In this document: piece after piece, positions 26,554 through 34,543 of the stretch | Layout: every line of letters starts with the position of its first letter | Numbering within the stretch: position 1 is the stretch's first letter | NCBI RefSeq assembly: GCF_000729995.1 | Contig: NZ_JNFG01000006.1 | Coordinates: forward strand, 62,001 to 126,000 | Reading direction: 5' to 3' | DNA: 64,000 nucleotides | From: Caballeronia sordidicola | Lineage (GTDB): Bacteria > Pseudomonadota > Gammaproteobacteria > Burkholderiales > Burkholderiaceae | Made by a program: the position numbers and the translations under genes | The notes under the pieces: model-generated | What the model was told of the DNA's origin: nothing | The model's input: the letters and a program-made list of their open reading frames with translations, nothing else | Databases searched by the model: none

Positions 26554-27780
26554 ATGCAAACCAACCTCGCCGACTTCATGCGCGACACCGCCGATGGCGA
26601 AGAAGCCGAGGCTATCCTGCGCAAGTGCGTGCATTGCGGATTCTGCACGGCGACGTGCCCGACCTATCAGATATTGGGCGATGAGCTCGACGGCCCGCGC
26701 GGCCGGATCTACCTGATCAAGCAGATGCTGGAAGGCGCGCCTGTGACACGCAGCACGCAACTGCATCTGGACCGATGCCTCACGTGCCGTAATTGCGAGA
26801 CCACGTGCCCATCGGGCGTGCAGTATGGACGGCTGGTGGAGATCGGCCGGAAGGTGGTGGAAGCGAAAGTGGAGCGGCCGTTCGGCCAGCGCGTCCAACG
26901 CAAACTGCTCGCCAATTTCCTGCCGAACAGCAAGCTTTTCACGCCTGCGATGAAGATCGGCCAGCAGTTCCGGCCGCTCTTGCCCAAAGCCTTGCGGACC
27001 AAGATTCCAGTCGCGCAACGGCCGCTGGAGCCGCCAACCGGCACGCATGAGCGCACCATGCTGATGCTCGCCGGCTGCGTCCAGCCCGCCATGATGCCGA
27101 ACGTCAACATAGCGACTGCACGGGTGTTCGATGCATTGGGCATTCAGATCCTGACCGCGCCGGATGCCGGTTGTTGTGGCGCGATCCGCCTGCATCTCGG
27201 CTACAACGAAGAGGCGCTGGACGACGTGCGCAACAACATCGACGCATGGTGGCCGTATGTGGAAAACGGCGTGGAGGCAATCGTGATGAACGCGTCCGGT
27301 TGCGGCGCGACCGTGAAGGAATATGCGCACTTGCTGCGCAATGATCCGGTCTACGCGGAGAAGGCTGCACGGATCGTGGACCTGACGCGGGACCTGTCCG
27401 AGATCCTGCCGCAATACGAGGACGAACTGACCGCCATGACTAGGCGGCGCGCCGTGCATACCGTCGCGTTCCATCCGCCGTGCACGCTGCAACACGGCCA
27501 GCAAATCCGCGGTCACGTGGAGAACTTGCTCACCGCGCTGGGCATAGAAGTGCATCTTCCCGCCGATAGTCATTCGTGCTGCGGCTCGGCCGGCACGTAC
27601 TCGGTGCTGCAGCCGAAACTCTCGTACGCCTTGCGCGACCAGAAACTCGATGCGCTCGAGAAGCTCGAGCCGCAGCTGATCGTATCGGCGAATGTGGGCT
27701 GTATCGCGCATTTGCAGAGCGGCACGTCCACGCCCGTCGTGCACTGGATCCAGCTTGTCGAACATCTGCTGTATGGCTAA
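26554..27780 (+). CDS. glcF: Glycolate oxidase iron-sulfur subunit GlcF
   Basis: The 408-residue subunit carries two [4Fe-4S] motifs, CVHCGFCTATCPTYQ (about residues 26-40) and CLTCRNCETTCPSG (about 76-89), and two CCG cysteine-rich domains (AGCCGAIRLHLG and SCCGSAGTYSVLQ). It passes electrons from the flavin subunits towards the respiratory chain. It is the last gene of the glc cluster; a promoter-like element for yggS starts 17 bp later. Confidence 0.95.
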   Translation: MQTNLADFMRDTADGEEAEAILRKCVHCGFCTATCPTYQILGDELDGPRGRIYLIKQMLEGAPVTRSTQLHLDRCLTCRNCETTCPSGVQYGRLVEIGRKVVEAKVERPFGQRVQRKLLANFLPNSKLFTPAMKIGQQFRPLLPKALRTKIPVAQRPLEPPTGTHERTMLMLAGCVQPAMMPNVNIATARVFDALGIQILTAPDAGCCGAIRLHLGYNEEALDDVRNNIDAWWPYVENGVEAIVMNASGCGATVKEYAHLLRNDPVYAEKAARIVDLTRDLSEILPQYEDELTAMTRRRAVHTVAFHPPCTLQHGQQIRGHVENLLTALGIEVHLPADSHSCCGSAGTYSVLQPKLSYALRDQKLDALEKLEPQLIVSANVGCIAHLQSGTSTPVVHWIQLVEHLLYG

Positions 27781-27796
27781 CGCTGCCGGGAGCGTG

Positions 27797-27824
27797 CTGG
27801 ACCGGCTCACGGCATCCGTATAAT
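27797..27824 (+). promoter_or_regulatory. Possible promoter for yggS-proC
   Basis: A perfect TATAAT at 27819-27824 is preceded after 16 bp by CTGGAC (27797-27802), a poor -35. It lies 37 bp before the yggS start. Confidence 0.4.
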
Positions 27825-27861
27825 CGGACCTCTGCTTACTCGATATGCGGCGTCCGATTCC

Positions 27862-28566
27862 ATGTCCTCCTCTCATGTAGCCCGTCACCTCGACGAAGTC
27901 CGTCAGCGCATCGCGAAAGCGGCGGCGGACGCTTCGCGCGACGCGTCCACGGTCACGTTGCTCGCGGTATCGAAGACCTTTCCTTCCGAGGATGTTCGCG
28001 CCGCCTTCGACGCCGGACAACGCGCGTTCGGCGAAAACTACGTGCAGGAAGCGGTGGCCAAGATTGCTGAACTGGCCGATTTGCGCAGCCAGATCGAGTG
28101 GCATTTCATCGGACCGTTGCAATCGAACAAGACGAAAGTGGTCGCCGAGAATTTCGATTGGGTGCATTCGGTCGATCGGCTCAAGATTGCCGAGCGATTG
28201 TCTGACCAACGCGGTGGCAATATGGCAGCGCTTAACGTCTGCCTGCAAGTGAATGTGAGCGGAGAGGCGTCGAAAAGCGGTGTGACGCCAGACGAAGCGC
28301 TGGCGCTCGCGCGCGCCGTTGCCGCGCTTCCTCGTTTGCACCTGCGCGGCCTGATGGCGATTCCCGAACCGGCCGGCACACTCGATGAACAACGCGCGCC
28401 GCATCGGCGGCTGCATGAAATCATGGACACACTGCGCGCGGAAGGCCTGGAACTCGACACGCTTTCCATGGGGATGTCGGCGGATATTGAAGCCGCCATT
28501 CTCGAAGGCGCGACCCTGGTTCGTATTGGCACGGCTATCTTCGGCGCACGCGATTATTCCAACTGA
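27862..28566 (+). CDS. yggS: PLP-homeostasis protein YggS/PROSC
   Basis: 234 residues of the alanine racemase-like, PLP-binding fold. The PLP Lys is in LLAVSKTFPSEDV, followed by FGENYVQEA, WHFIGPLQSNK and the C-terminal LSMGMSADIEAAILEGATLVRIGTAIFG, all hallmarks of YggS. The protein has no known enzyme activity and buffers pyridoxal phosphate. The coupling with proC, 20 bp downstream, is widespread in bacteria and fits a shared link to amino-acid metabolism. Confidence 0.95.
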   Translation: MSSSHVARHLDEVRQRIAKAAADASRDASTVTLLAVSKTFPSEDVRAAFDAGQRAFGENYVQEAVAKIAELADLRSQIEWHFIGPLQSNKTKVVAENFDWVHSVDRLKIAERLSDQRGGNMAALNVCLQVNVSGEASKSGVTPDEALALARAVAALPRLHLRGLMAIPEPAGTLDEQRAPHRRLHEIMDTLRAEGLELDTLSMGMSADIEAAILEGATLVRIGTAIFGARDYSN

Positions 28567-28586
28567 ACCCTTGATCTGAACTCACT

Positions 28587-29399
28587 ATGAAAATTGCGTT
28601 TATCGGTGGCGGCAACATGGCATCCGCGCTTATCGGCGGTTTGATCAAGCGCGGCGTTGCGGCTGCGGATCTGTACGTTGTCGATCCTGGCGAAGAGGCG
28701 CGCGCTCGTACCGGAAAGGACTTCGACGTGGCGACGGGCGCGTCCATCGATTCGACACTTGCTGACTACGACGCGATCCTTCTCGCCGTGAAACCGCAGG
28801 TCTTGAAGGACGTGGCCGCCGCGCTGCAGCCGGTGTTGTCGAAGCAATTAGTGATCAGCATCGCGGCCGGCATTCGTGCCGCCGACCTGTCGCGCTGGCT
28901 CGGCGGTTATACGCAAATCGTGCGCACCATGCCGAACACGCCGGCGCTGATCGGCATGGGCGTGACGGGTCTCGCCGCGCTGCCCGGTGTTGACGATGCC
29001 GGCAAAGCGCTGGCGTCGAAGGTACTGGAAGCGGTTGGCAAAATCGTCTGGTTCGACGACGAAGCGAAGATCGACGCCGTCACCGCCATTTCGGGTAGCG
29101 GCCCGGCGTATGTGTTTTATTTCATCGAAGCCATGCAGGAAGCTGCGCGGCAGCTTGGCATGGACGAGGAGCAAGGCCGCGCGCTCGCGGTGGCTACGTT
29201 CACGGGTGCGGCGCAATTGGCAGCGCAATCCAGCGAACCAGCGAGCGTGTTGAGGGAGCGCGTGACATCGAAGGGAGGGACGACTGCCGCGGCTTTAGCT
29301 TCCTTCGATGCCCAGGGCGTGAAGGACGCTATCGTTCGTGGCGCGTTGGCCGCGGATGCACGGGCGAAGGAGATGGGCGAGGAGTTGGGGAAGGCTTGA
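28587..29399 (+). CDS. proC: Pyrroline-5-carboxylate reductase
   Basis: ProC makes proline from pyrroline-5-carboxylate with NADPH. The 270-residue protein begins MKIAFIGGGNMASALIGGL, a Rossmann dinucleotide site, then MPNTPALIGMGVTGL, ISGSGPAYVFYFIEAM and VTSKGGTTAAAL, the family signatures. It follows yggS by 20 bp. Beyond it lie about 200 bp of non-coding DNA before the convergent ubiA, with an imperfect CCAACC/GGTTGG inverted repeat at 29563-29591 that might end one or both transcripts. Confidence 0.95.
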   Translation: MKIAFIGGGNMASALIGGLIKRGVAAADLYVVDPGEEARARTGKDFDVATGASIDSTLADYDAILLAVKPQVLKDVAAALQPVLSKQLVISIAAGIRAADLSRWLGGYTQIVRTMPNTPALIGMGVTGLAALPGVDDAGKALASKVLEAVGKIVWFDDEAKIDAVTAISGSGPAYVFYFIEAMQEAARQLGMDEEQGRALAVATFTGAAQLAAQSSEPASVLRERVTSKGGTTAAALASFDAQGVKDAIVRGALAADARAKEMGEELGKA

Positions 29400-29602
29400 A
29401 GTCGGCCCGATCAATGGGAAGAGCCACGAGGTTTCCATGGCTTCTTGTTACCGGACCTGTTCGTCAGGCTACCGACGTGACGCGCTTGCGTTAGCGTCCT
29501 TGCGCGATGCGGCTCCACTCGGCTCTGCCCTGCTCGACAAATCCGGCGTCGTGTCAATGCAACCAACCTGAAACGCTTCAGCGCTGGTTGGCTTGAATCG
29601 TG

Positions 29603-30463
29603 TTACCGCATAAATGCGTAGCTCGCCGCGATGCCTGCGAACAGTACGCCACCCAGCCAGTTGTTATGTTTGAACGCGGCGAAGCACGGCATGCGTTCGC
29701 GGTTCTTGATCAGCGTGTAGTGATAGATCGCGCATGCCATCGCTGCCGCCCAGCCGATCCAGTACAACACGCCGAACGCCAGCGTCAAGCCGATCCATAC
29801 GTAGATCCCGAGCGTTGCGGCATAGCAAAGCATGATCGCGAGGACATCGAAACGTCCGAACGTCAGCGCCGATGTGCGGATGCCGATCTTGATGTCATCG
29901 TCGCGATCGACCATCGCGTATTCGGTGTCGTAGGCAACCGACCAGAACACGTTGGCCGCCAGCATGATCCATGCGAGCGCGGGGACGTGGTCCTGCACGG
30001 CGGCAAAAGCCATGGGAATGCCGAATCCGAACGCGATGCCGAGATACGCCTGAGGAATCGCGAAGAACCGCTTCGTGAACGGATAACTCCCCGCGACGAA
30101 CAGCGCGAACACCGAGAGCTCCTTGGTCAGGGTGTTGAGCGGCAGGATCAGTAAGAACGCAATCAGCGATAACGCCGCCGCCAGCGCCACGGCTTCCCAT
30201 GCGGCAATCTTGCCGGATGTGATGGGCCGGTTTTCGGTGCGCTTCACGTGTTTATCGAAGTCGCGGTCGGCGTAGTCGTTGATCGCGCAACCCGCCGAGC
30301 GCATGAGCAACGTGCCGAGCACGAAGATGAGCAAGAGCATGGGTGACGGATGACCGCTCGATGCAATCCACAACGCGTTGAGCGTCGGCCACAGCAACAG
30401 CAAGCTGCCGATGGGTTTGTCCATGCGGACGAGGCGAAGATACAGCGGGAGGCGAGCGAACAT
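29603..30463 (-). CDS. ubiA: 4-hydroxybenzoate octaprenyltransferase
   Basis: UbiA is an integral membrane enzyme that joins the polyprenyl chain to 4-hydroxybenzoate in ubiquinone synthesis. The 286-residue sequence begins [19 protein letters not shown], has the first Asp-rich motif in [18 protein letters not shown] and the second in [13 protein letters not shown], and is otherwise a series of about eight hydrophobic helices. ATG 30463 is chosen because it starts at the conserved RLDKP region; the longer frame upstream is Arg-rich and not membrane-like. Confidence 0.93.
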   Translation of the reverse strand: MFARLPLYLRLVRMDKPIGSLLLLWPTLNALWIASSGHPSPMLLLIFVLGTLLMRSAGCAINDYADRDFDKHVKRTENRPITSGKIAAWEAVALAAALSLIAFLLILPLNTLTKELSVFALFVAGSYPFTKRFFAIPQAYLGIAFGFGIPMAFAAVQDHVPALAWIMLAANVFWSVAYDTEYAMVDRDDDIKIGIRTSALTFGRFDVLAIMLCYAATLGIYVWIGLTLAFGVLYWIGWAAAMACAIYHYTLIKNRERMPCFAAFKHNNWLGGVLFAGIAASYAFMR

Positions 30464-30566
30464 GGCGGTTGAACGGCGGCAATGGCGGTAACCGCATTTT
30501 AAGGCAGAGGAGATTCGCGGTTGGCTTTCCCTTCTGGTTTGACGCGGCGAAGAAACCCCGAAAACC

Positions 30567-30602
30567 AAGAAGCCCCGCGTTCTGCCGAACGCGGGGCTTC
30601 TT
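30567..30602 (-). terminator. Strong terminator after dps
   Basis: AAGAAGCCCCGCGTTC and GAACGCGGGGCTTCTT form a perfect 16-bp stem with a TGCC loop. On the minus strand the stem ends in CTTCTT and is followed by GGTTTTC, so it most likely ends the dps transcript about 45 bp after its stop. Confidence 0.85.
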
Positions 30603-30645
30603 CAATTCCATTCGCCACGCTCGATCCATGGCGATCGAACCGAAC

Positions 30646-31137
30646 TTACTGCCCAAGCATCGCGCGCAACATCCACGCGGTCTTTTCGTGAATCTGCATG
30701 CGCTGCGTGAGCAAGTCAGCCGTCGGCTCGTCATTAGCGCTGTCGGTCAGCGGGAAAATCGCGCGCGCCGTGCGTACAACCGCTTCCTGACCTTCCACCA
30801 ATTGGCGAATCATTTCTTCGGCAACCGGAATGCCATCGGCTTCAGGAATGGACGACAGCTTCGCGAACTCGCGATAGCTACCCGGCGCGTACACGCCCAG
30901 TGCGCGAATGCGTTCGGCGATCGAATCAACAGCCAGCGCCAGTTCCGTGTATTGCCCTTCGAACATCAGATGGAGCGTGTTGAACATCGGCCCCGTGACG
31001 TTCCAGTGAAAATTATGGGTCTTCAGATACAGCGTGTAGGTATCGGCCAATAGGTGCGACAAACCATCGGCGATCTTCTTGCGGTCTTTGTCGCTGATAC
31101 CGATGTTCACAGCCGGTGATGCGATTTTCTTCGCCAT
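30646..31137 (-). CDS. dps: Dps ferritin-like DNA-protection protein
   Basis: 163 residues of the Dps family. The ferroxidase ligands lie in [26 protein letters not shown] (split here over His, Asp/Glu region), about residues 40-65, and the four-helix bundle continues to [13 protein letters not shown]. Dps forms a 12-subunit shell that oxidises and stores iron using hydrogen peroxide. ATG 31137 ([13 protein letters not shown]) gives the usual length; an in-frame ATG 11 codons upstream is less likely. It is the last gene of an oxyR-katA-dps group on the minus strand and ends in a strong terminator. Confidence 0.93.
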   Translation of the reverse strand: MAKKIASPAVNIGISDKDRKKIADGLSHLLADTYTLYLKTHNFHWNVTGPMFNTLHLMFEGQYTELALAVDSIAERIRALGVYAPGSYREFAKLSSIPEADGIPVAEEMIRQLVEGQEAVVRTARAIFPLTDSANDEPTADLLTQRMQIHEKTAWMLRAMLGQ

Positions 31138-31302
31138 AGTGACTCCGTGAGAGTGATACGAACAGTGCAAGCGACCCGTCCAATGCTGCTACCGGGGCCG
31201 CCGAGCGTTCGTGAGTTTATCTTAGAAACGCAGTGCGACCCGCCATGGAGGCGGGCCACAAGGGATATCTCGATGCGTCAGGACGACGCGCTGCAAGGAT
31301 AA

Positions 31303-31464
31303 TCAGATCAGACCCGCACCATGCAATCCTTCGATAATCACCGCCGCGTAACTCGCCGCGACAATGCCAAAGCCGATCGCGAGCCGTACGCCGCGCGACG
31401 CATTGAGACTCTTCGCCTCGATACCGCTCACCGCCCGTTCGAGTGTCATGATCGCTTGTGTCAT
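31303..31464 (-). CDS. Small single-span membrane protein between katA and dps (53 aa)
   Basis: ATG 31464 follows AAGGAG by 7 nt. The peptide starts MTQAIMTLERAVSGIEAK and contains one hydrophobic segment, about residues 27-46 (LAIGFGIVAASYAAVIIEGL). I do not recognise a family. Good ribosome site, membrane-like sequence, and position between two peroxide-defence genes on the same strand support a real gene. A role near catalase or Dps is only a guess from context. Confidence 0.65.
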   Translation of the reverse strand: MTQAIMTLERAVSGIEAKSLNASRGVRLAIGFGIVAASYAAVIIEGLHGAGLI

Positions 31465-31513
31465 CGTCGTTCTCCTTGAGTTCAGCCCTTGAGTCTGCAT
31501 GTCGATTCACAAA

Positions 31514-31540
31514 GGGACGCACATTCTGAAAATGCGTCCC
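31514..31540 (-). terminator. Probable terminator after katA
   Basis: On the minus strand GGGACGCA and TGCGTCCC form an 8-bp stem around an AT-rich loop, followed by TTTGTG. It lies 8 bp after the katA stop. Confidence 0.6.
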
Positions 31541-31547
31541 GTCCTGC

Positions 31548-33032
31548 TTACTTCACCGCGGCTTCCACGTCATCGTCAGCCGTTTCAACCTTCTGGCCCA
31601 ATGCCGCGAGCGCCGCGACCACACCCGCCGCATACGCCGGATCGGCACGCCGGAAGTGCTCGATCTGCACCGCGACGATCTCGTTCGGCACGCCGTGAAT
31701 GTGCCGTGCGATGTTCCCGAAGAAGCGCTGCTTTTGCGCGTCATCGAAGAGTCGGAACAGCGCGCCTGCCTGGCTGTAGTAGTCGTCGTCTTCACGATGG
31801 TCGTAACGCTCCACCGCGCCCGCCGCCAACGCCGGTTCGTTCACGCTCGGGTCCTGCGCAAAGTCGCCAAAGCGATTCGGCTCGTAGTTCACGCGGCCAC
31901 CGCTGTTGCCATCGACGCGCATGCCGCCATCGCGATGAAACGAGTTCTGAACGGCGGTCTTCGGCGCGTTCACCGGAATCTGATGGTGATTGATGCCAAG
32001 ACGATACCGATGCGCATCGCCATACGAGAACAAGCGCCCTTGCAGCAACCGGTCCGGCGAGAAGCCAATACCCGGCACCACGTTCGCCGGCGTGAAAGCG
32101 GCTTGCTCGACATCAGCAAAATAGTTACCTGCGTTGCGGTTCAACTCGATCGTGCCTACATCGATCAGCGGAAAATCCTTGTGCGGCCAGACCTTGGTGA
32201 CATCGAACGGATTCATGCGATACGTCGCGGCTTCAGCTTCCGTCATCACCTGGATGCGGAAATTCCACTTCGGGAAATTACCGCGATCGATGTTGTCGAC
32301 CAGATCACGCTGCGCGCTTTCCCGATCGCCGCCGACTACCGCTGACGCTTCGGCATCGGTGTAATTCTCGAGAGGCTGCTGCGACTTGAAGTGGAACTTC
32401 ACATAGAAGCGCTCGTTGTTCGCGTTGATGAACGAATACGTGTGCGAGCCGAAACCATGCATCTGCCTGTAGCTCTTCGGAATCCCGCGATCGCTCATCA
32501 GGATGGTGACCTGATGCAACGATTCCGGATGCCGCGCCCAGAAGTCCCAGGCCGCCACGTTGCTGCGCATGTTGGTGTACGGATCGCGCTTTTGCGTATG
32601 GATGAAGTCAGGAAATTTCAGCGGATCGCGGATGAAAAACACCGGCGTGTTGTTGCCGACGACGTCCCAGTTACCTTCTTCCGTGTAGAACTTGATCGAG
32701 AAGCCGCGCACGTCGCGCTCGGCATCAGCCGCCCCGCGTTCACCCGCAACGGTCGAAAAGCGCATGAACAACGGCGTTTGCTTGCCGACTTCCGCGAACA
32801 CCTTGGCTTTCGTGAAGCGGGAAATATCGTGCGTGATCTTGAGCGTGCCGAACGCGCCCGATCCCTTGGCGTGCACACGACGCTCGGGGATAACTTCGCG
32901 GTCGAAATGCGCGAGCTTCTCGATCAGCCAGAAATCCTGCAGCGCGATCGGACCACGCGGACCAGCGGTGATCGAATTCTGGTTGTCGCCGACTGGCGCG
33001 CCTGCTGCATTGGTGAGGATGCGATTGGTCAT
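31548..33032 (-). CDS. katA: Monofunctional haem catalase (small-subunit type)
   Basis: 494 residues, the size of small-subunit (clade 3) catalases. The catalytic His is in [14 protein letters not shown], the Asn in [15 protein letters not shown], and the haem-ligand Tyr in [14 protein letters not shown]. It decomposes hydrogen peroxide in the cytoplasm. ATG 33032 is preceded by GGAGTAATCG. It lies downstream of oxyR on the same strand, with a short ORF and OxyR-like half-sites between, so activation by OxyR under peroxide stress is likely. Confidence 0.95.
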   Translation of the reverse strand: MTNRILTNAAGAPVGDNQNSITAGPRGPIALQDFWLIEKLAHFDREVIPERRVHAKGSGAFGTLKITHDISRFTKAKVFAEVGKQTPLFMRFSTVAGERGAADAERDVRGFSIKFYTEEGNWDVVGNNTPVFFIRDPLKFPDFIHTQKRDPYTNMRSNVAAWDFWARHPESLHQVTILMSDRGIPKSYRQMHGFGSHTYSFINANNERFYVKFHFKSQQPLENYTDAEASAVVGGDRESAQRDLVDNIDRGNFPKWNFRIQVMTEAEAATYRMNPFDVTKVWPHKDFPLIDVGTIELNRNAGNYFADVEQAAFTPANVVPGIGFSPDRLLQGRLFSYGDAHRYRLGINHHQIPVNAPKTAVQNSFHRDGGMRVDGNSGGRVNYEPNRFGDFAQDPSVNEPALAAGAVERYDHREDDDYYSQAGALFRLFDDAQKQRFFGNIARHIHGVPNEIVAVQIEHFRRADPAYAAGVVAALAALGQKVETADDDVEAAVK

Positions 33033-33082
33033 CGATTACTCCGTGAAATTTGTCTGGGACGAAAAGTTATGCCGGGTGAGTT

Positions 33083-33184
33083 TCAGCAAGTGCGGGCGAA
33101 GCTGGCTAGCACGTCCACCACAACGCCTTTGGCTTCGCGATAAGCGGCGGCGAGTTGCGTGGCCTGGCGGGCGATCAGCGTCAT
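33083..33184 (-). CDS. Short ORF between oxyR and katA (33 aa)
   Basis: ATG 33184 lies behind CCGGAGGAAGCC, a strong ribosome site. The 33-residue peptide starts MTLIARQATQLAAAYREAKG and ends in ARTC before TGA at 33083-33085. It would be the first reading frame on the katA transcript, 50 bp ahead of katA. The predicted amphipathic helix and good ribosome site suggest translation. I do not recognise it. It could be a small protein, a leader ORF for katA, or the remnant of a longer gene. Confidence 0.45.
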   Translation of the reverse strand: MTLIARQATQLAAAYREAKGVVVDVLASFARTC

Positions 33185-33235
33185 GGCTTCCTCCGGTTTG
33201 TTTTGTTGGATCAGGGCCGATCCATGGAGGTGAGA

Positions 33236-33287
33236 ATAGCAAAAACTATCTGTTTATCGAATTCAATTAATTTAATCTATGCGATAG
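33236..33287. promoter_or_regulatory. Candidate OxyR-binding region for katA
   Basis: ATAG-N6-CTAT at 33236-33249 matches one half of the OxyR site, and CTATGCGATAG at 33277-33287 supplies another CTAT/ATAG pair 41 bp from the first. The intervening DNA is AT-rich. The spacing is not the canonical four evenly spaced ATAG/CTAT elements, so the match is partial. Position, upstream of katA and close to oxyR, is what one would expect. Confidence 0.4.
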
Positions 33288-33392
33288 GTCAAATGAATCC
33301 GGGGCGCACGAGGATCGAGGGAGGCGGGGAAATGGTGCCGGAAGCCGCGCCCAGTCTGGACGCGGTACGAGCTAAATCCAGCTAAGACAGGA

Positions 33393-34352
33393 TTAGTTGA
33401 CTGCGGCGGGCAACTCTAGCCGCGTAACACCTGGGAGATTGCAGGCAGCGATTGCGTCGCAAATGGCTTCGATAGCCGGCATCCGCGTGAAGCTCTTGCG
33501 CCACGCCAGCACGACGCGCCGGTCCGGAACCGGGTCCTCGAAGGGAACGTAGCTCAGGAGACCCGCATCCACGCCGCCCGCGTGCGGTTTCACTTCCATC
33601 ACCGACATCCGCGGCAGCACGGTAATGCCGACGCCGCTGGCGACCATATGCCGGATGGTTTCCAGCGATGACCCTTCGAAGGTCTTCTGGATTCCGTCCG
33701 CGTTCTGCGAAAAACGCATCAGTTCAGGGCACACGCCGAGCACGTGATCGCGGAAACAATGGCCGCTGCCCAGCAGCAGCATGGTTTCCAGCTTCAGGTC
33801 ATCGGCATTGATCTTGGGCCGGTTTTCCCACGGATGACCCGCCGGCATGGCGACAACAAACGGTTCATCGAACAGCGGGCGCACCATCAAGCCCGTTTCC
33901 GGAAACGGCAGCGCCATGATGGCGACATCGATTTCGCCCTGCTTGAGCAGTTCGATGAGCTTGAGCGTGTAGTTCTCCTGCAGCATCAGTGGCATCTGCG
34001 GGACGCGCTTGATCATCTGCTTGACCAGCGTGGGCAGCAGATACGGCCCGATGGTGTAGATCACGCCAAGACGCAGCGGCCCAACCAGCGGGTCCTTGCC
34101 CAGCTTGGCGATTTCCTTGATGGCGAGGGTTTGTTCCAGAACGCGCTGTGCTTGCGTGACGATCTGTTCGCCGATTGGTGTGACGCTGACTTCGCTGGTG
34201 CCGCGCTCGAAAATCTGCACGTTCAGTTCATCTTCCAGCTTTTTGATTGCTACCGACAAGGTCGGCTGACTCACGAAACACGCCTCGGCCGCACGGCCAA
34301 AATGCCGCTCGCGCGCCACCGCAACGATGTACTTCAATTCGGTAAGGGTCAT
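33393..34352 (-). CDS. oxyR: Peroxide-sensing LysR-type regulator OxyR
   Basis: 319 residues. The N-terminal winged helix begins MTLTELKYIVAVARERHFGRAAEA..., and the effector domain holds two cysteines in GSGHCFRDHVLGVC, eight residues apart, equivalent to Cys199 and Cys208 of Escherichia coli OxyR, which form a disulfide on oxidation. The remaining sequence, including SSLETIRHMVASGVGITVLP, is typical. OxyR activates catalase, Dps and peroxidase genes; katA and dps follow on the same strand. recG lies upstream with 191 bp between, enough for an own promoter. Confidence 0.94.
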   Translation of the reverse strand: MTLTELKYIVAVARERHFGRAAEACFVSQPTLSVAIKKLEDELNVQIFERGTSEVSVTPIGEQIVTQAQRVLEQTLAIKEIAKLGKDPLVGPLRLGVIYTIGPYLLPTLVKQMIKRVPQMPLMLQENYTLKLIELLKQGEIDVAIMALPFPETGLMVRPLFDEPFVVAMPAGHPWENRPKINADDLKLETMLLLGSGHCFRDHVLGVCPELMRFSQNADGIQKTFEGSSLETIRHMVASGVGITVLPRMSVMEVKPHAGGVDAGLLSYVPFEDPVPDRRVVLAWRKSFTRMPAIEAICDAIAACNLPGVTRLELPAAVN

Positions 34353-34543
34353 TAGGGGCCAATCAGAGTCATTGAATCGATAGGATTTGACTTATACACC
34401 CGTCGGGGGGATTCGCCAACTGTGACCAAGCGAAGCCTTGGAATCCGCGGAGGAAATCTCGCGCCAGCCATCGGCCTCAGCGTACAAGCGCGGCAGCCCG
34501 TGCTTGCATGCAGTCGCTTAAGACCCGGGAAATCGCGCTGCGT

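Noticed and set aside
26521..28416. 631-codon open frame on minus, antisense to glcF and yggS
   Set aside because: Lies wholly opposite well-recognised genes; Arg/His/Ala-rich composition is the usual mirror of GC-rich coding DNA.
29563..29591. Terminator between proC and ubiA
   Set aside because: CCAACC/GGTTGG is a weak stem with a 17-nt loop and no T-tract; not listed as a terminator.
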